Assembly: GCA_946481475.1 (NCBI GenBank)
Contig: CAMLOB010000050.1
Coordinates: forward strand, 1-12,464
Length of the DNA stretch: 12,464 bases
Direction of reading: 5' to 3'
From: an uncultured Chlorobiota bacterium
Lineage (GTDB): Bacteria; Bacteroidota; Kapaibacteriia; OLB7
The notes under the pieces are model-generated. The model ran no database searches and had not been told where the DNA came from. It was given only the letters and a program-made list of their open reading frames with translations. Positions within the stretch are counted from its first letter, which is position 1, and each line of letters begins with the position of its first letter. This document shows, piece by piece, positions 6,156 to 12,464 of the stretch. The position numbers and the translations under genes were made by a program.

Positions 6156-8184
6156 TCGTCGCGATCACCTCCTCACGATGCCCCTTCGACCCGTCGAACT
6201 TCTTCACCGAACTCTTCGTTCCGCTTGCCAGCGTCACGCGGCGAAAGTCGTCCATGATCGCCGTCCGTCCGCCGCCGTAGACTTCGCAGTACTCTTTGGG
6301 AATCGCTTTCGCGCCGTTGGCGAAGTAGTGGAGCGTACCGATCGAGCCGTCGTCGAACGTGATGGTGATCGTCACGATGTCGGCATTGCGGACCTCGACG
6401 TTCCCCGAACGGATCGCCCGGGCCTCCACGGTCACCGGACGTGCCCCGGTCAGAAACTGCATCGTGTCGATGAAGTGGCATCCCTCGCCGATGATTCTTC
6501 CCCCCTGCTCCGGACGTTGTACCCAGCTTGAAAGAGGAATATGTCCGGCGTTGACGCGATAGAAAATCGAGAGAGGTTCGCCCATCCCTTCAAAATGTTT
6601 TTTGACGGCGACGAACGATTCGGAGAAGCGCCGGTTGAAGCCGACCATTACCCGGTCGTTCCCCCCTTCGGCAAGTTCCCGGATCCGTTCCAGTTCCTCC
6701 CGGTTGATCGCCAGCGGCTTCTCCACAAAGACCTGTTTGCCCCTCTTCAACGCCCGGGCGACATAGTCGCCGTGCGTGTCGTGCTGCGTTGCGATGAAGA
6801 TGGCGTTTGTCCGATCTCCTTCGATTACGTCAACCGAATCGGTGGAAGCCTCGGCGAAGCCGAATTTCTCGGCCGCCGACCGGGCGTTGGCCGGAGTTGC
6901 GGTGACGGCCACGGCAAGATCCAGATCAAGCTTCAGCAGATGCGGGATCAGATGTCCCTGAGCAAAACTTCCCGCCCCGACGAACCCAAGCCGAAGCGTC
7001 GACTCCGGCTTCCGGTTGCCGACCCCCGCATCGAGCGGAATCGTCCGCTTCAGATCGCCTGTCCGCCGCTCGGGATAGGTGAGAACGACGCCGACAAACG
7101 GCTCGTCGATCTTTCCGGTAATCAGATCGTAGGCCCGGGCCGCCTCGGTGATCGCATAGCGGTGGGTGATGATCCGACCGACGTTGAGAGCGCCGGAGGC
7201 GATCAGGTCGAGCACCCCCTCCATGTTCCGGTTCTCCGTCCAGCGGACATATCCCGCCGGATAGTCGCGCCCCTCCTCCTCATACTCCGGATCGTAGCGT
7301 CCCGGACCATAGCTGCAGGAGATCGTGATCTCCAGTTCTTTCTCGTAGAAGGGGGAACGGGGCAGATCCATCCCGACCGCACCGACCACCACCACACGCC
7401 CCTTCTTCCGGGCCGTTTTGATCGCCAGTTCCATCGGAGCGTTCGACGACGTGCCGGCGGTGATGATGACCGCATCGGCGCCGAGACCCCGGGTGAAGCT
7501 CTGGACGATTCCGACCGCATCGCCGTTGCTGGGGGCGGTGACGTCGGCGCCGACCTCGCGGGCCAGGGCAAACTGCGATTCGTCGATATCCAGACCGATC
7601 ACCCGACATCCGTTTGCCTTCAGCATGGCGACGGTCAACTGTCCGAGAAGTCCCAGCCCGATCACCGCAACGTTCTCCCCGAGTCGCGGATCGGCCTGAC
7701 GGATCCCCTGCAATGCGATGGCCCCGAGCGTGGTGAAGGAAGCTTCCTCAAACGAAACGTTCTCCGGAATTCCGACGGCAAGATTTTTCGGGACGGTAAT
7801 CACCTCGGCGTGAACCGCATACCCGGCTCCGGCACAGGCCACCCGGTCCCCCGGTGCGAACTCGTCGCATCCCGACTCCAGAACGATGCCTGCGGCCGAA
7901 TAGCCGAGAGCACGATAGCTGTCGAGCTTGTTCTGCACCTTGCGGATCGTGTTCAGCACCCCCTCCCGCTTCGCCATATCGATCACCTGCTTCACATCCT
8001 CCGGCTGCTTACGCGCCCGTTCGATCAGCGAAGCCTTCGACTTCTCCACGCTGGCCCGTTCGGTTCCGGCGGAGATAAGCGATGCCTGCACCGCCACGAC
8101 GATCCATCCCGGTCTGAGCGTCGGCGCGGGCAACTCCTTCACCTCGATCTCACCGGTTTTCTGATGTTGTACAGCCTGAAGCAC
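6031..8184 (-). CDS. Two-domain oxidoreductase: MDR-type dehydrogenase fused to Gfo/Idh/MocA
   Basis: A 717-residue soluble enzyme with two NAD(P)-dependent modules. Residues 1-370 are a medium-chain dehydrogenase/reductase (alcohol-dehydrogenase-like) with the Rossmann motif VIGLGLLGQ at 174-182. Residues 397-710 are a Gfo/Idh/MocA oxidoreductase with GxGxxA at 403-408, the EKP motif at 488-490, and GEGCHFID at 567-574 with probable catalytic His570. The fused arrangement is a known family, often found in cell-surface polysaccharide or sugar-nucleotide clusters, but its reaction is not established. The usual GHE zinc-site motif of classical alcohol dehydrogenases is not seen. The start is the GTG at 8184, because the next upstream codon but one is a stop and the MLQAVQ beginning matches the family's usual N-terminus; no clear Shine-Dalgarno. 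No glycosyltransferase or heparinase gene lies in the window, so its pathway partner is not visible. Confidence 0.9.
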   Translation of the reverse strand: MLQAVQHQKTGEIEVKELPAPTLRPGWIVVAVQASLISAGTERASVEKSKASLIERARKQPEDVKQVIDMAKREGVLNTIRKVQNKLDSYRALGYSAAGIVLESGCDEFAPGDRVACAGAGYAVHAEVITVPKNLAVGIPENVSFEEASFTTLGAIALQGIRQADPRLGENVAVIGLGLLGQLTVAMLKANGCRVIGLDIDESQFALAREVGADVTAPSNGDAVGIVQSFTRGLGADAVIITAGTSSNAPMELAIKTARKKGRVVVVGAVGMDLPRSPFYEKELEITISCSYGPGRYDPEYEEEGRDYPAGYVRWTENRNMEGVLDLIASGALNVGRIITHRYAITEAARAYDLITGKIDEPFVGVVLTYPERRTGDLKRTIPLDAGVGNRKPESTLRLGFVGAGSFAQGHLIPHLLKLDLDLAVAVTATPANARSAAEKFGFAEASTDSVDVIEGDRTNAIFIATQHDTHGDYVARALKRGKQVFVEKPLAINREELERIRELAEGGNDRVMVGFNRRFSESFVAVKKHFEGMGEPLSIFYRVNAGHIPLSSWVQRPEQGGRIIGEGCHFIDTMQFLTGARPVTVEARAIRSGNVEVRNADIVTITITFDDGSIGTLHYFANGAKAIPKEYCEVYGGGRTAIMDDFRRVTLASGTKSSVKKFDGSKGHREEVIATISAMRSGGPMPIGFQSLYETTLATIEAVERLGTRPGEERKG

Positions 8185-8190
8185 GGATCA

Positions 8191-8230
8191 ATGGAAAATT
8201 CAAAATGAAAAATGACAAATTCAAAAGCGG
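8191..8230. repeat. AT-rich direct repeat upstream of the oxidoreductase
   Basis: The word AAATTCAAAA occurs at 8196-8205 and again at 8217-8226, 21 bases apart, separated by TGAAAAATGAC. It lies immediately before the GTG start of the minus-strand oxidoreductase, where the ribosome-binding site and perhaps the promoter should be. On that strand it is a T-rich leader without a Shine-Dalgarno sequence. This wording resembles low-complexity intergenic filler seen in many bacterial genomes (from memory, not searched). It may still set expression of the gene. Confidence 0.6.
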
Positions 8231-8283
8231 AATGATTGCTTTATCCGGAGCTCTCACTCCCGACCTGCCGAGGGTCAAGATGT

Positions 8284-8309
8284 CTGTCCGCATATGTACT
8301 TCCGGACAG
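8284..8309. promoter_or_regulatory. Inverted repeat, possible operator upstream of the oxidoreductase
   Basis: CTGTCCG (8284-8290) and CGGACAG (8303-8309) are perfect 7-bp inverted arms around a 12-base centre, about 100 bp upstream of the GTG start on the minus strand. There is no T-tract on either side, so it is unlikely to be a terminator. The arm length and spacing would suit a dimeric regulator, but no regulator gene is near and no promoter boxes could be recognised beside it. Confidence 0.3.
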
Positions 8310-8427
8310 CTCGATACTATCCCGACAATCCCCGGACTTCATACCGCAGCCGGACATGAAGCCGACGACGACCTTCGATATTCACAAATCAGCATTCGAC
8401 ATGCGCACTTCTCTTCCCACTCCCACA

Positions 8428-8457
8428 CTCTACAAACTCGCAACTCTATAAACTCTC
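8428..8457. repeat. ACTCTA/AACTC simple word repeat overlapping a gene's 3' end
   Basis: The stretch ACTCTACAAACTCGCAACTC, followed by TATAAACTC, is made of near-copies of the words ACTCTA and AACTC. The stop codon (TAG, rc of 8446-8448) and the last three codons of the small lipoprotein lie within it. This suggests the gene's end has been shaped by insertion or growth of the repeat. Confidence 0.5.
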
Positions 8458-8865
8458 CCCTACCACTCCTCCTGCGTTCATCTTCCACTCCTCCACCAGC
8501 CGCCATTCTTCCGGACGTACCGTATCGAACCCGACCGGTTCCGGAGACCAGCGCCGGAAGAGGGTGCGGGAGACCGGGAAGTGCTTATACGTCGGCGGTC
8601 CTCCCGGTTGTCTGTTCAGACTGAGCGTATCGGCAACCAGCGTATCGGGTCGGAACGGAAGAACGTTGCCGTAGAGCCGAAGATGGACCACCGTACTGTC
8701 GAACGCGATCAGCTTTGCCGGACGGAATCCGCCCCCTCCGTCATCGATCACATAGAGTCGGCCGACCTCCAGAGAGGGTTCGGCAATCGGACCACAGGCG
8801 AACAGAAGAAGGCAGAGAAGAGCACAGAGACCGATCAATCCCTTCGGTTCGATTCTCCCGTTCAT
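8446..8865 (-). CDS. Small lipoprotein, conserved uncharacterised type
   Basis: A 139-residue protein with a lipoprotein signal peptide: hydrophobic stretch at about 10-22 and LFAC at 21-24, so Cys24 should be lipidated (Phe at -2 is unusual). The mature part contains YVIDDGGGGFRPAKLIAFD, then VVHLRLYGNVL, then HFPVSRTLFRRWSPE and EEWRLVEEWKMNAGG. From memory this order (a short opening about a variable, VHxRxY, an HxPxSxxxFxxW block, and a C-terminal E-Y/W-x-x-W segment) recurs in small uncharacterised bacterial proteins; no function is established. The ATG (8865-8863) overlaps the TGA of nhaA by ATGA, so translation is probably coupled and the gene follows nhaA in an operon. The last residues derive from an intergenic word repeat. 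It may be an envelope protein with a partner in cation transport, but that is inference. Confidence 0.7.
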   Translation of the reverse strand: MNGRIEPKGLIGLCALLCLLLFACGPIAEPSLEVGRLYVIDDGGGGFRPAKLIAFDSTVVHLRLYGNVLPFRPDTLVADTLSLNRQPGGPPTYKHFPVSRTLFRRWSPEPVGFDTVRPEEWRLVEEWKMNAGGVVGESL

Positions 8866-10259
8866 ACGCCGCCGACCGGTTCGGCCTTCCCATCCCCTTT
8901 TTCCCCTTTCGGGGCGGAGGTCACACGCCGCAGGATCAGGAAGCCGATGGTCCCGGCAATCAGCGAAGCGGTCAGGATGCCGATCTTCGACTCCTCACCG
9001 AGCGCACTCTCTCCGAAGGCAAGGTTGGCGACAAAGAGAGACATGGTAAACCCGATACCGCCGAGCCAGGCCGTACCATAGATATGTTTCCAGTTCACGC
9101 CGGAGGGGAGGGCGGCGAATCCGAGTTTCACCGAGATCCAGGAGAAGAGCGTGATGCCGATCTGTTTGCCGAGGACAAGGCCGCAGATCACGCCGAGACC
9201 GATCGGACTGGTAAGATCCTCAACCAACCGTCCGCCGACCGCCACCCCCGCATTGGCCAGGGCGAAGACCGGCATGATCAGATAGGCCACCCAGTTCTGC
9301 AAGCCGTGCTCGTAGCGTTGCAACGGCGTCATCACATGCTCCACCGAATCTTCCAGCGTCTGCATGATCTCCATCTGTTCATTCGTGGAGAAAGCCGAGG
9401 TCTCGATATTCTTCACCCTCTTGAGTCGATCCAGCAGATACTGTCCGTAGTCGATGAAGCGGCGCAGATTGATCCGCTGTTTTGCCGGAACGGCCATGGC
9501 GATCAGCACACCGGCGATTGTGGCGTGTACCCCGGACTTCAGAAACGCCAGCCAGGTAATCGCACCGATAATACCGTAGGTAATCGGACTGCGCGCCCCC
9601 AGAAGATTGGCGATGATCGCCACGCCGAAGGCGCCGAGTCCGACAAGCAAAAACGGAATCGACAACTGGGATGTATAGAAGACGGCAATCACAAGAACGG
9701 CCCCTATATCGTCGGCTATTGCCAGAGCCGCAAGAAAGATCACAAGGCTGGGAGGGATCCGCTTCCCCAGCAGTGCCAGCACTCCGAGAGCAAAGGCAAT
9801 GTCGGTAGCCATCGGAATTCCCCACCCGCGAGAACTCTCGGCATCCGTGCCGTTGATCAGAACATAGATAAGGGCCGGGAAGATCATCCCCCCCAGGGCG
9901 GCCATCAGCGGCAGAGCGGACTTCTTGATGGAGGCAAGCTCACCCACGAGAACCTCCCGCTTGATCTCCAGACCGACCATAAAGAAGAAGATCCCCATCA
10001 GACCGTCATCGATCCAGTGGACAAGCGAGTTGGTCAGGACAAATTCACCGAGCCGGAAGGTGATCGGCGTGTGCCAGAAATGCTCGTAGCTTTCGGCCCC
10101 GATCACATTCGCCCAGAAAAGGGCGGCGGCGGTACAGACCAGAAGAATGATGCCGCCGGCCCCCTCGATCTCGGAAAATCGTTTGAACGTTCGGGTAAAC
10201 TTGTCAACGGCTCTCGGATGGGGAGTTCCGATTTCAGACGGCGGTTGTATAGCACTCAT
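8862..10259 (-). CDS. nhaA: Na+/H+ antiporter NhaA, long form
   Basis: An inner-membrane Na+(Li+)/H+ antiporter that expels sodium in exchange for protons and supports growth at high salt or alkaline pH. Family landmarks are all present: FFFMVGLEIKREVLVGEL at about 91-108; ATDIAFALG at 151-159 with Asp153 (E. coli Asp133); AIADDIGAVL at 180-189 with Asp183-Asp184 (E. coli Asp163-164); and LVLGKQIGI at 361-369 with Lys365 (E. coli Lys300). At 465 residues it is longer than the E. coli protein (388), mainly because of a charged, helix-rich cytoplasmic insertion at about 260-315, a feature of a known long subtype. The ATG at 10259 is chosen over an upstream in-frame ATG at 10427. The latter would add 56 residues unlike any NhaA and overlap the upstream exchanger gene. 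No Shine-Dalgarno is visible. It lies downstream of a Na+/Ca2+ exchanger and overlaps the lipoprotein gene. Confidence 0.95.
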   Translation of the reverse strand: MSAIQPPSEIGTPHPRAVDKFTRTFKRFSEIEGAGGIILLVCTAAALFWANVIGAESYEHFWHTPITFRLGEFVLTNSLVHWIDDGLMGIFFFMVGLEIKREVLVGELASIKKSALPLMAALGGMIFPALIYVLINGTDAESSRGWGIPMATDIAFALGVLALLGKRIPPSLVIFLAALAIADDIGAVLVIAVFYTSQLSIPFLLVGLGAFGVAIIANLLGARSPITYGIIGAITWLAFLKSGVHATIAGVLIAMAVPAKQRINLRRFIDYGQYLLDRLKRVKNIETSAFSTNEQMEIMQTLEDSVEHVMTPLQRYEHGLQNWVAYLIMPVFALANAGVAVGGRLVEDLTSPIGLGVICGLVLGKQIGITLFSWISVKLGFAALPSGVNWKHIYGTAWLGGIGFTMSLFVANLAFGESALGEESKIGILTASLIAGTIGFLILRRVTSAPKGEKGDGKAEPVGGV

Positions 10260-10322
10260 ACGTCGTGATTGCGCGAAACGTGAACGATTCCCCTGCCGGA
10301 GAACGCAAAAGGCTAAAAATAC

Positions 10323-10356
10323 GACCCGTGGAGAAAGGGGAGAGGGGAACCGGGTC
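10323..10356. terminator. Weak hairpin between the Na+/Ca2+ exchanger and nhaA
   Basis: GACCCG (10323-10328) and CGGGTC (10351-10356) can form a 6-bp stem with a 22-base, purine-rich (plus strand) loop. On the minus strand it is followed by GTATTTTTAG, so it could weakly terminate transcription of the exchanger gene or act as a leader structure for nhaA. The long loop makes it a poor intrinsic terminator. The 148-bp gap shows no recognisable promoter. Confidence 0.3.
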
Positions 10357-10407
10357 AGGTTCACATAATGAAAAGAAAAGAGAAGAGGAGGGGGAATGAG
10401 TGATCCC

Positions 10408-11346
10408 CTACGACGGACCGCGGACATCGAAGAACCAGCGGATCAGATTGACGATCACAAGAATCGCCCCTTCAACCCGGGAGACTTTCCATCCGGTCCG
10501 CATCATCACAACGACCACGAAGACCAGGGCGCAGAGCATATAGATACTGTCCTGGGATTCCGGCTGGACCTGCATCGGATTGATGGCACCGGCCAGACCG
10601 AGCACCCCGAGCATATTGAACAGGTCGCTTCCGATAAGATTGCCGGCCGACAGTCCGTACTTGCCCCTGAAAGCGGCCACAAGCGAAGTGGCAAGTTCGG
10701 GAGCCGAGGTGCCGGCCGCAACGATCGTGACGCCGATTGCCCATTCCGACATGCCGAGCAGCCGGGCAAGATCGACGGCCGCATCGACGAAGAAGTGACC
10801 TCCGGCAAGAATCAGGGCGAGTCCCCCTCCCAGCTTTGCCAGGTCAAGCCATCGGAACTCCCCTTCCGGCACCTCATCGGCAAGTTCATCATCCTTGCGG
10901 AAGATCAGGAACATCAGGTAGAGGACCAGCAATCCCATCAGGACAAACCCTTCCCAGCGGTGGAAACTGAGATCGCCGATAAAAAAGAGGAGAAGAAACG
11001 TTGTGGCAAGCAGAACCAGGCCGTCGCGGTAGACGAGATTTCTGGAGGTGCTGATCCCCCGGATCATGGCGACCCCTCCCAGAATAAATCCGAGGTTGAA
11101 GATATTCGAGCCGACCACATTGCCGACCGAGATGTTCGGCTGATCGTTCAGCGCGGCAATCAACGTCACGGCAAATTCGGGGGCCGACGTGCCGAAGGCC
11201 ACCACCGTCAGACCAATCACAAGCTGGGATATGCCGAACCGCTTGGCGATATGCGCCGAGGATTCCACGATCAGATCGGCCCCCTTCCAGAGGGCGAAGA
11301 CCGTCACAATCAAGGTTCCGACATCGAACAGGATGTGACCCACCAT
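10408..11346 (-). CDS. Na+/Ca2+ exchanger, CaCA family (YrbG/NCX-like)
   Basis: A 312-residue inner-membrane protein with about ten hydrophobic helices and the two inverted alpha-repeats that define the cation/Ca2+ antiporter family. Repeat 1 has GTSAPEF at 52-58 and GNVVGSNIFN at 75-84. Repeat 2 has GTSAPEL at 212-218 and GNLIGSDLFN at 235-244. The predicted ion ligands Glu57, Asn81, Glu217 and Asp241 match in kind the four ion ligands of the archaeal exchanger NCX_Mj (Glu54, Asn81, Glu213, Asp240), which supports Na+-driven Ca2+ export. A charged loop at about 150-165 separates the halves. The ATG at 11346 begins directly before helix 1; no Shine-Dalgarno is seen. It precedes nhaA by 148 bp on the same strand, and the pair could be co-regulated for sodium and calcium balance. 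Direct assignment to E. coli yrbG is not claimed. Confidence 0.93.
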   Translation of the reverse strand: MVGHILFDVGTLIVTVFALWKGADLIVESSAHIAKRFGISQLVIGLTVVAFGTSAPEFAVTLIAALNDQPNISVGNVVGSNIFNLGFILGGVAMIRGISTSRNLVYRDGLVLLATTFLLLFFIGDLSFHRWEGFVLMGLLVLYLMFLIFRKDDELADEVPEGEFRWLDLAKLGGGLALILAGGHFFVDAAVDLARLLGMSEWAIGVTIVAAGTSAPELATSLVAAFRGKYGLSAGNLIGSDLFNMLGVLGLAGAINPMQVQPESQDSIYMLCALVFVVVVMMRTGWKVSRVEGAILVIVNLIRWFFDVRGPS

Positions 11347-11442
11347 GAGGGCAATGATACGGAAAGTCCTCTCAAAGTGACAGAAGAGGAATGCAACAGA
11401 GAACTTCAGGAGAGAGAACCGTTCGGCTTGCGCTTTTAGCCT

Positions 11443-12464
11443 CTACCGCATCACCACGATTCGGCGGAGCGCAGTCCACTCGCCCGAGGTAACCCGCAGA
11501 TACCAGATGCCGACCGGAATGTCGACAGCTTCCCACTTTATCTGATGCTCCCCTTCCGGAAGTTGCCTCTCAACCGGCACCGCCACGGATCTCCCCAGAG
11601 CGTCCATTATCTCCATCCGGACTCTTCCGGCTTCGCCGAGTCTGAAACGGATTTCCATATCCCCCCCCGTCGGATTCGGTCTCACCGATGTGATCTCGTA
11701 TCCCCCCCCGATCCCCTTCTCCTTCTCTCCGACACCGGAGACCGACAGGGGACAGCGGGAAGAGGGGAGGGGAAATCCGTACATCATGGCGGTGTTTTCA
11801 TCGTAGTCGGTAGGCCCCTGTTCTTTCGGGAGATAGAGTTCGTATCCGGCAGCCGAACCGTAGACGAAACCGCCAAAGCGGATTCCCCCCTCTCCCGCAA
11901 TCACACAGGTCACCCCCGGCTCCAGTTTCAGTGTTCCCCAGACCAGATCGGTCCCCGGTACTCTCCCCCGATCGAAAAGGAACGACTGCGGTTCCCCTCC
12001 GTCAAGATGGTAGAAGACACTCCCCCGGTTGTTCGAATCGGTCACCACGTTGACGTAGTGCTTCATCTCCGCAGGATAGGCCGGAGTTCTGAACGGGGCA
12101 AACGAACCCCAGTGTTCGCGTGGGACCATCTCCACCATATATGTTCCCCGGGTGCTGAACTCCGCCCCCACATAATTGCCGTCACCGACGGTCTTCGAGA
12201 ACCATGAGACCGGACGGGGCGACTGGTATGCCTGAGCGGGTCCGCTTGTCCGGTAGCCTCTTGCCCGTTGCAGATCGGTTATTACCTCGTGGGAGAACTC
12301 GCCTTTGTTTACCGGAGTCGTCATCGCCGGGATATCACGATTCTCATCGGATTCGCTGTAGGTAATCCCGGTTGCGGCGTCGGTCGTGCCGTACACGCGA
12401 ACGTATTCCCTGTCGCGGAAGATCGGAGCGGGCTCATCGGTCGTCATCTGATGGAAATCATCCC
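11443..12464 (-). CDS. T9SS cargo protein with IgGFc-binding-like region, N-terminus outside the window
   Basis: The frame is still open at the right edge; the first in-window ATG (12447) gives 334 residues, but no signal peptide is present, so the true start is probably beyond the window. The segment at about 90-205 (for example MVEMVPREHWGSF and GGFVYGSAAGYELY) has the look of the IgGFc-binding-protein N-terminal type beta-propeller-like repeats found in many large secreted proteins of this group. That resemblance is from memory and moderate. Residues 250-334 are a complete type A T9SS sorting domain, with RPNPTGG at 256-262, MDALGRSV, IPVGIWYLRV and the usual end RRIVVMR followed by a stop. 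Unlike the cargo frame at 4167, its end is normal. Two runs of eight G lie in or near the linker into the sorting domain (plus-strand C runs at 11661-11668 and 11702-11709). It is probably a surface or secreted protein; ligand unknown. Confidence 0.75.
   Translation of the reverse strand, partial: DDFHQMTTDEPAPIFRDREYVRVYGTTDAATGITYSESDENRDIPAMTTPVNKGEFSHEVITDLQRARGYRTSGPAQAYQSPRPVSWFSKTVGDGNYVGAEFSTRGTYMVEMVPREHWGSFAPFRTPAYPAEMKHYVNVVTDSNNRGSVFYHLDGGEPQSFLFDRGRVPGTDLVWGTLKLEPGVTCVIAGEGGIRFGGFVYGSAAGYELYLPKEQGPTDYDENTAMMYGFPLPSSRCPLSVSGVGEKEKGIGGGYEITSVRPNPTGGDMEIRFRLGEAGRVRMEIMDALGRSVAVPVERQLPEGEHQIKWEAVDIPVGIWYLRVTSGEWTALRRIVVMR

Noticed and set aside
10260..10427. 56-residue N-terminal extension of NhaA
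   Set aside because: It would overlap the exchanger gene, looks unlike any NhaA N-terminus, and the ATG at 10259 gives the normal start.

Overview
The window looks like a chromosomal segment from a T9SS-bearing member of the Fibrobacterota-Chlorobiota-Bacteroidota group. Three separate reading frames end in a type IX secretion (Por) C-terminal sorting domain of type A, and there is an outer-membrane beta-barrel with a classical signal peptide. Several starts have no clear Shine-Dalgarno sequence, as is common in that group. The moderate-to-high GC content and CARDB/IgGFc-like cargo suggest an Ignavibacteria- or Kapabacteria-like lineage rather than a classical low-GC Bacteroides. That placement is an inference from the proteins only. 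No rRNA, tRNA, CRISPR array or insertion sequence was seen.

Layout, left to right. Bases 1-194 hold a perfect 35-bp tandem duplication. Next, on the plus strand, is a CASTOR/POLLUX-type cation channel (195-2189). It converges, across a large hairpin (2259-2342), on a minus-strand outer-membrane barrel protein (2373-3233). A 540-bp AT-richer gap follows. Then come two T9SS cargo C-terminal halves placed head to head: a short minus-strand fragment (3776-4174) and a long plus-strand frame (4167-6155). Neither has a plausible N-terminus, and they meet within about 20 bp. The plus frame converges on a minus-strand run of genes: a two-domain dehydrogenase/Gfo-Idh-MocA oxidoreductase (6031-8184), a small lipoprotein (8446-8865), NhaA (8862-10259), a CaCA-family Na+/Ca2+ exchanger (10408-11346), and a T9SS cargo protein cut by the right edge (from 11443).

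How the genes fit together. NhaA, the Na+/Ca2+ exchanger and the CASTOR/POLLUX-like channel are all monovalent or divalent cation transporters, which suggests a sodium- and calcium-handling neighbourhood. The lipoprotein overlaps the nhaA stop by ATGA and is probably translationally coupled to it. The T9SS proteins are surface or secreted cargo.

The most unusual part is 3776-6155. It combines a 12-base G/C homopolymer inside one sorting domain, a head-to-head junction of two 5'-truncated cargo genes, and a strong intrinsic terminator lying inside the open frame of the second, which has no stop codon before the terminator. Together these suggest a rearranged, possibly phase-variable T9SS cargo locus. 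Decay after an inversion, or an assembly error, could produce the same picture.
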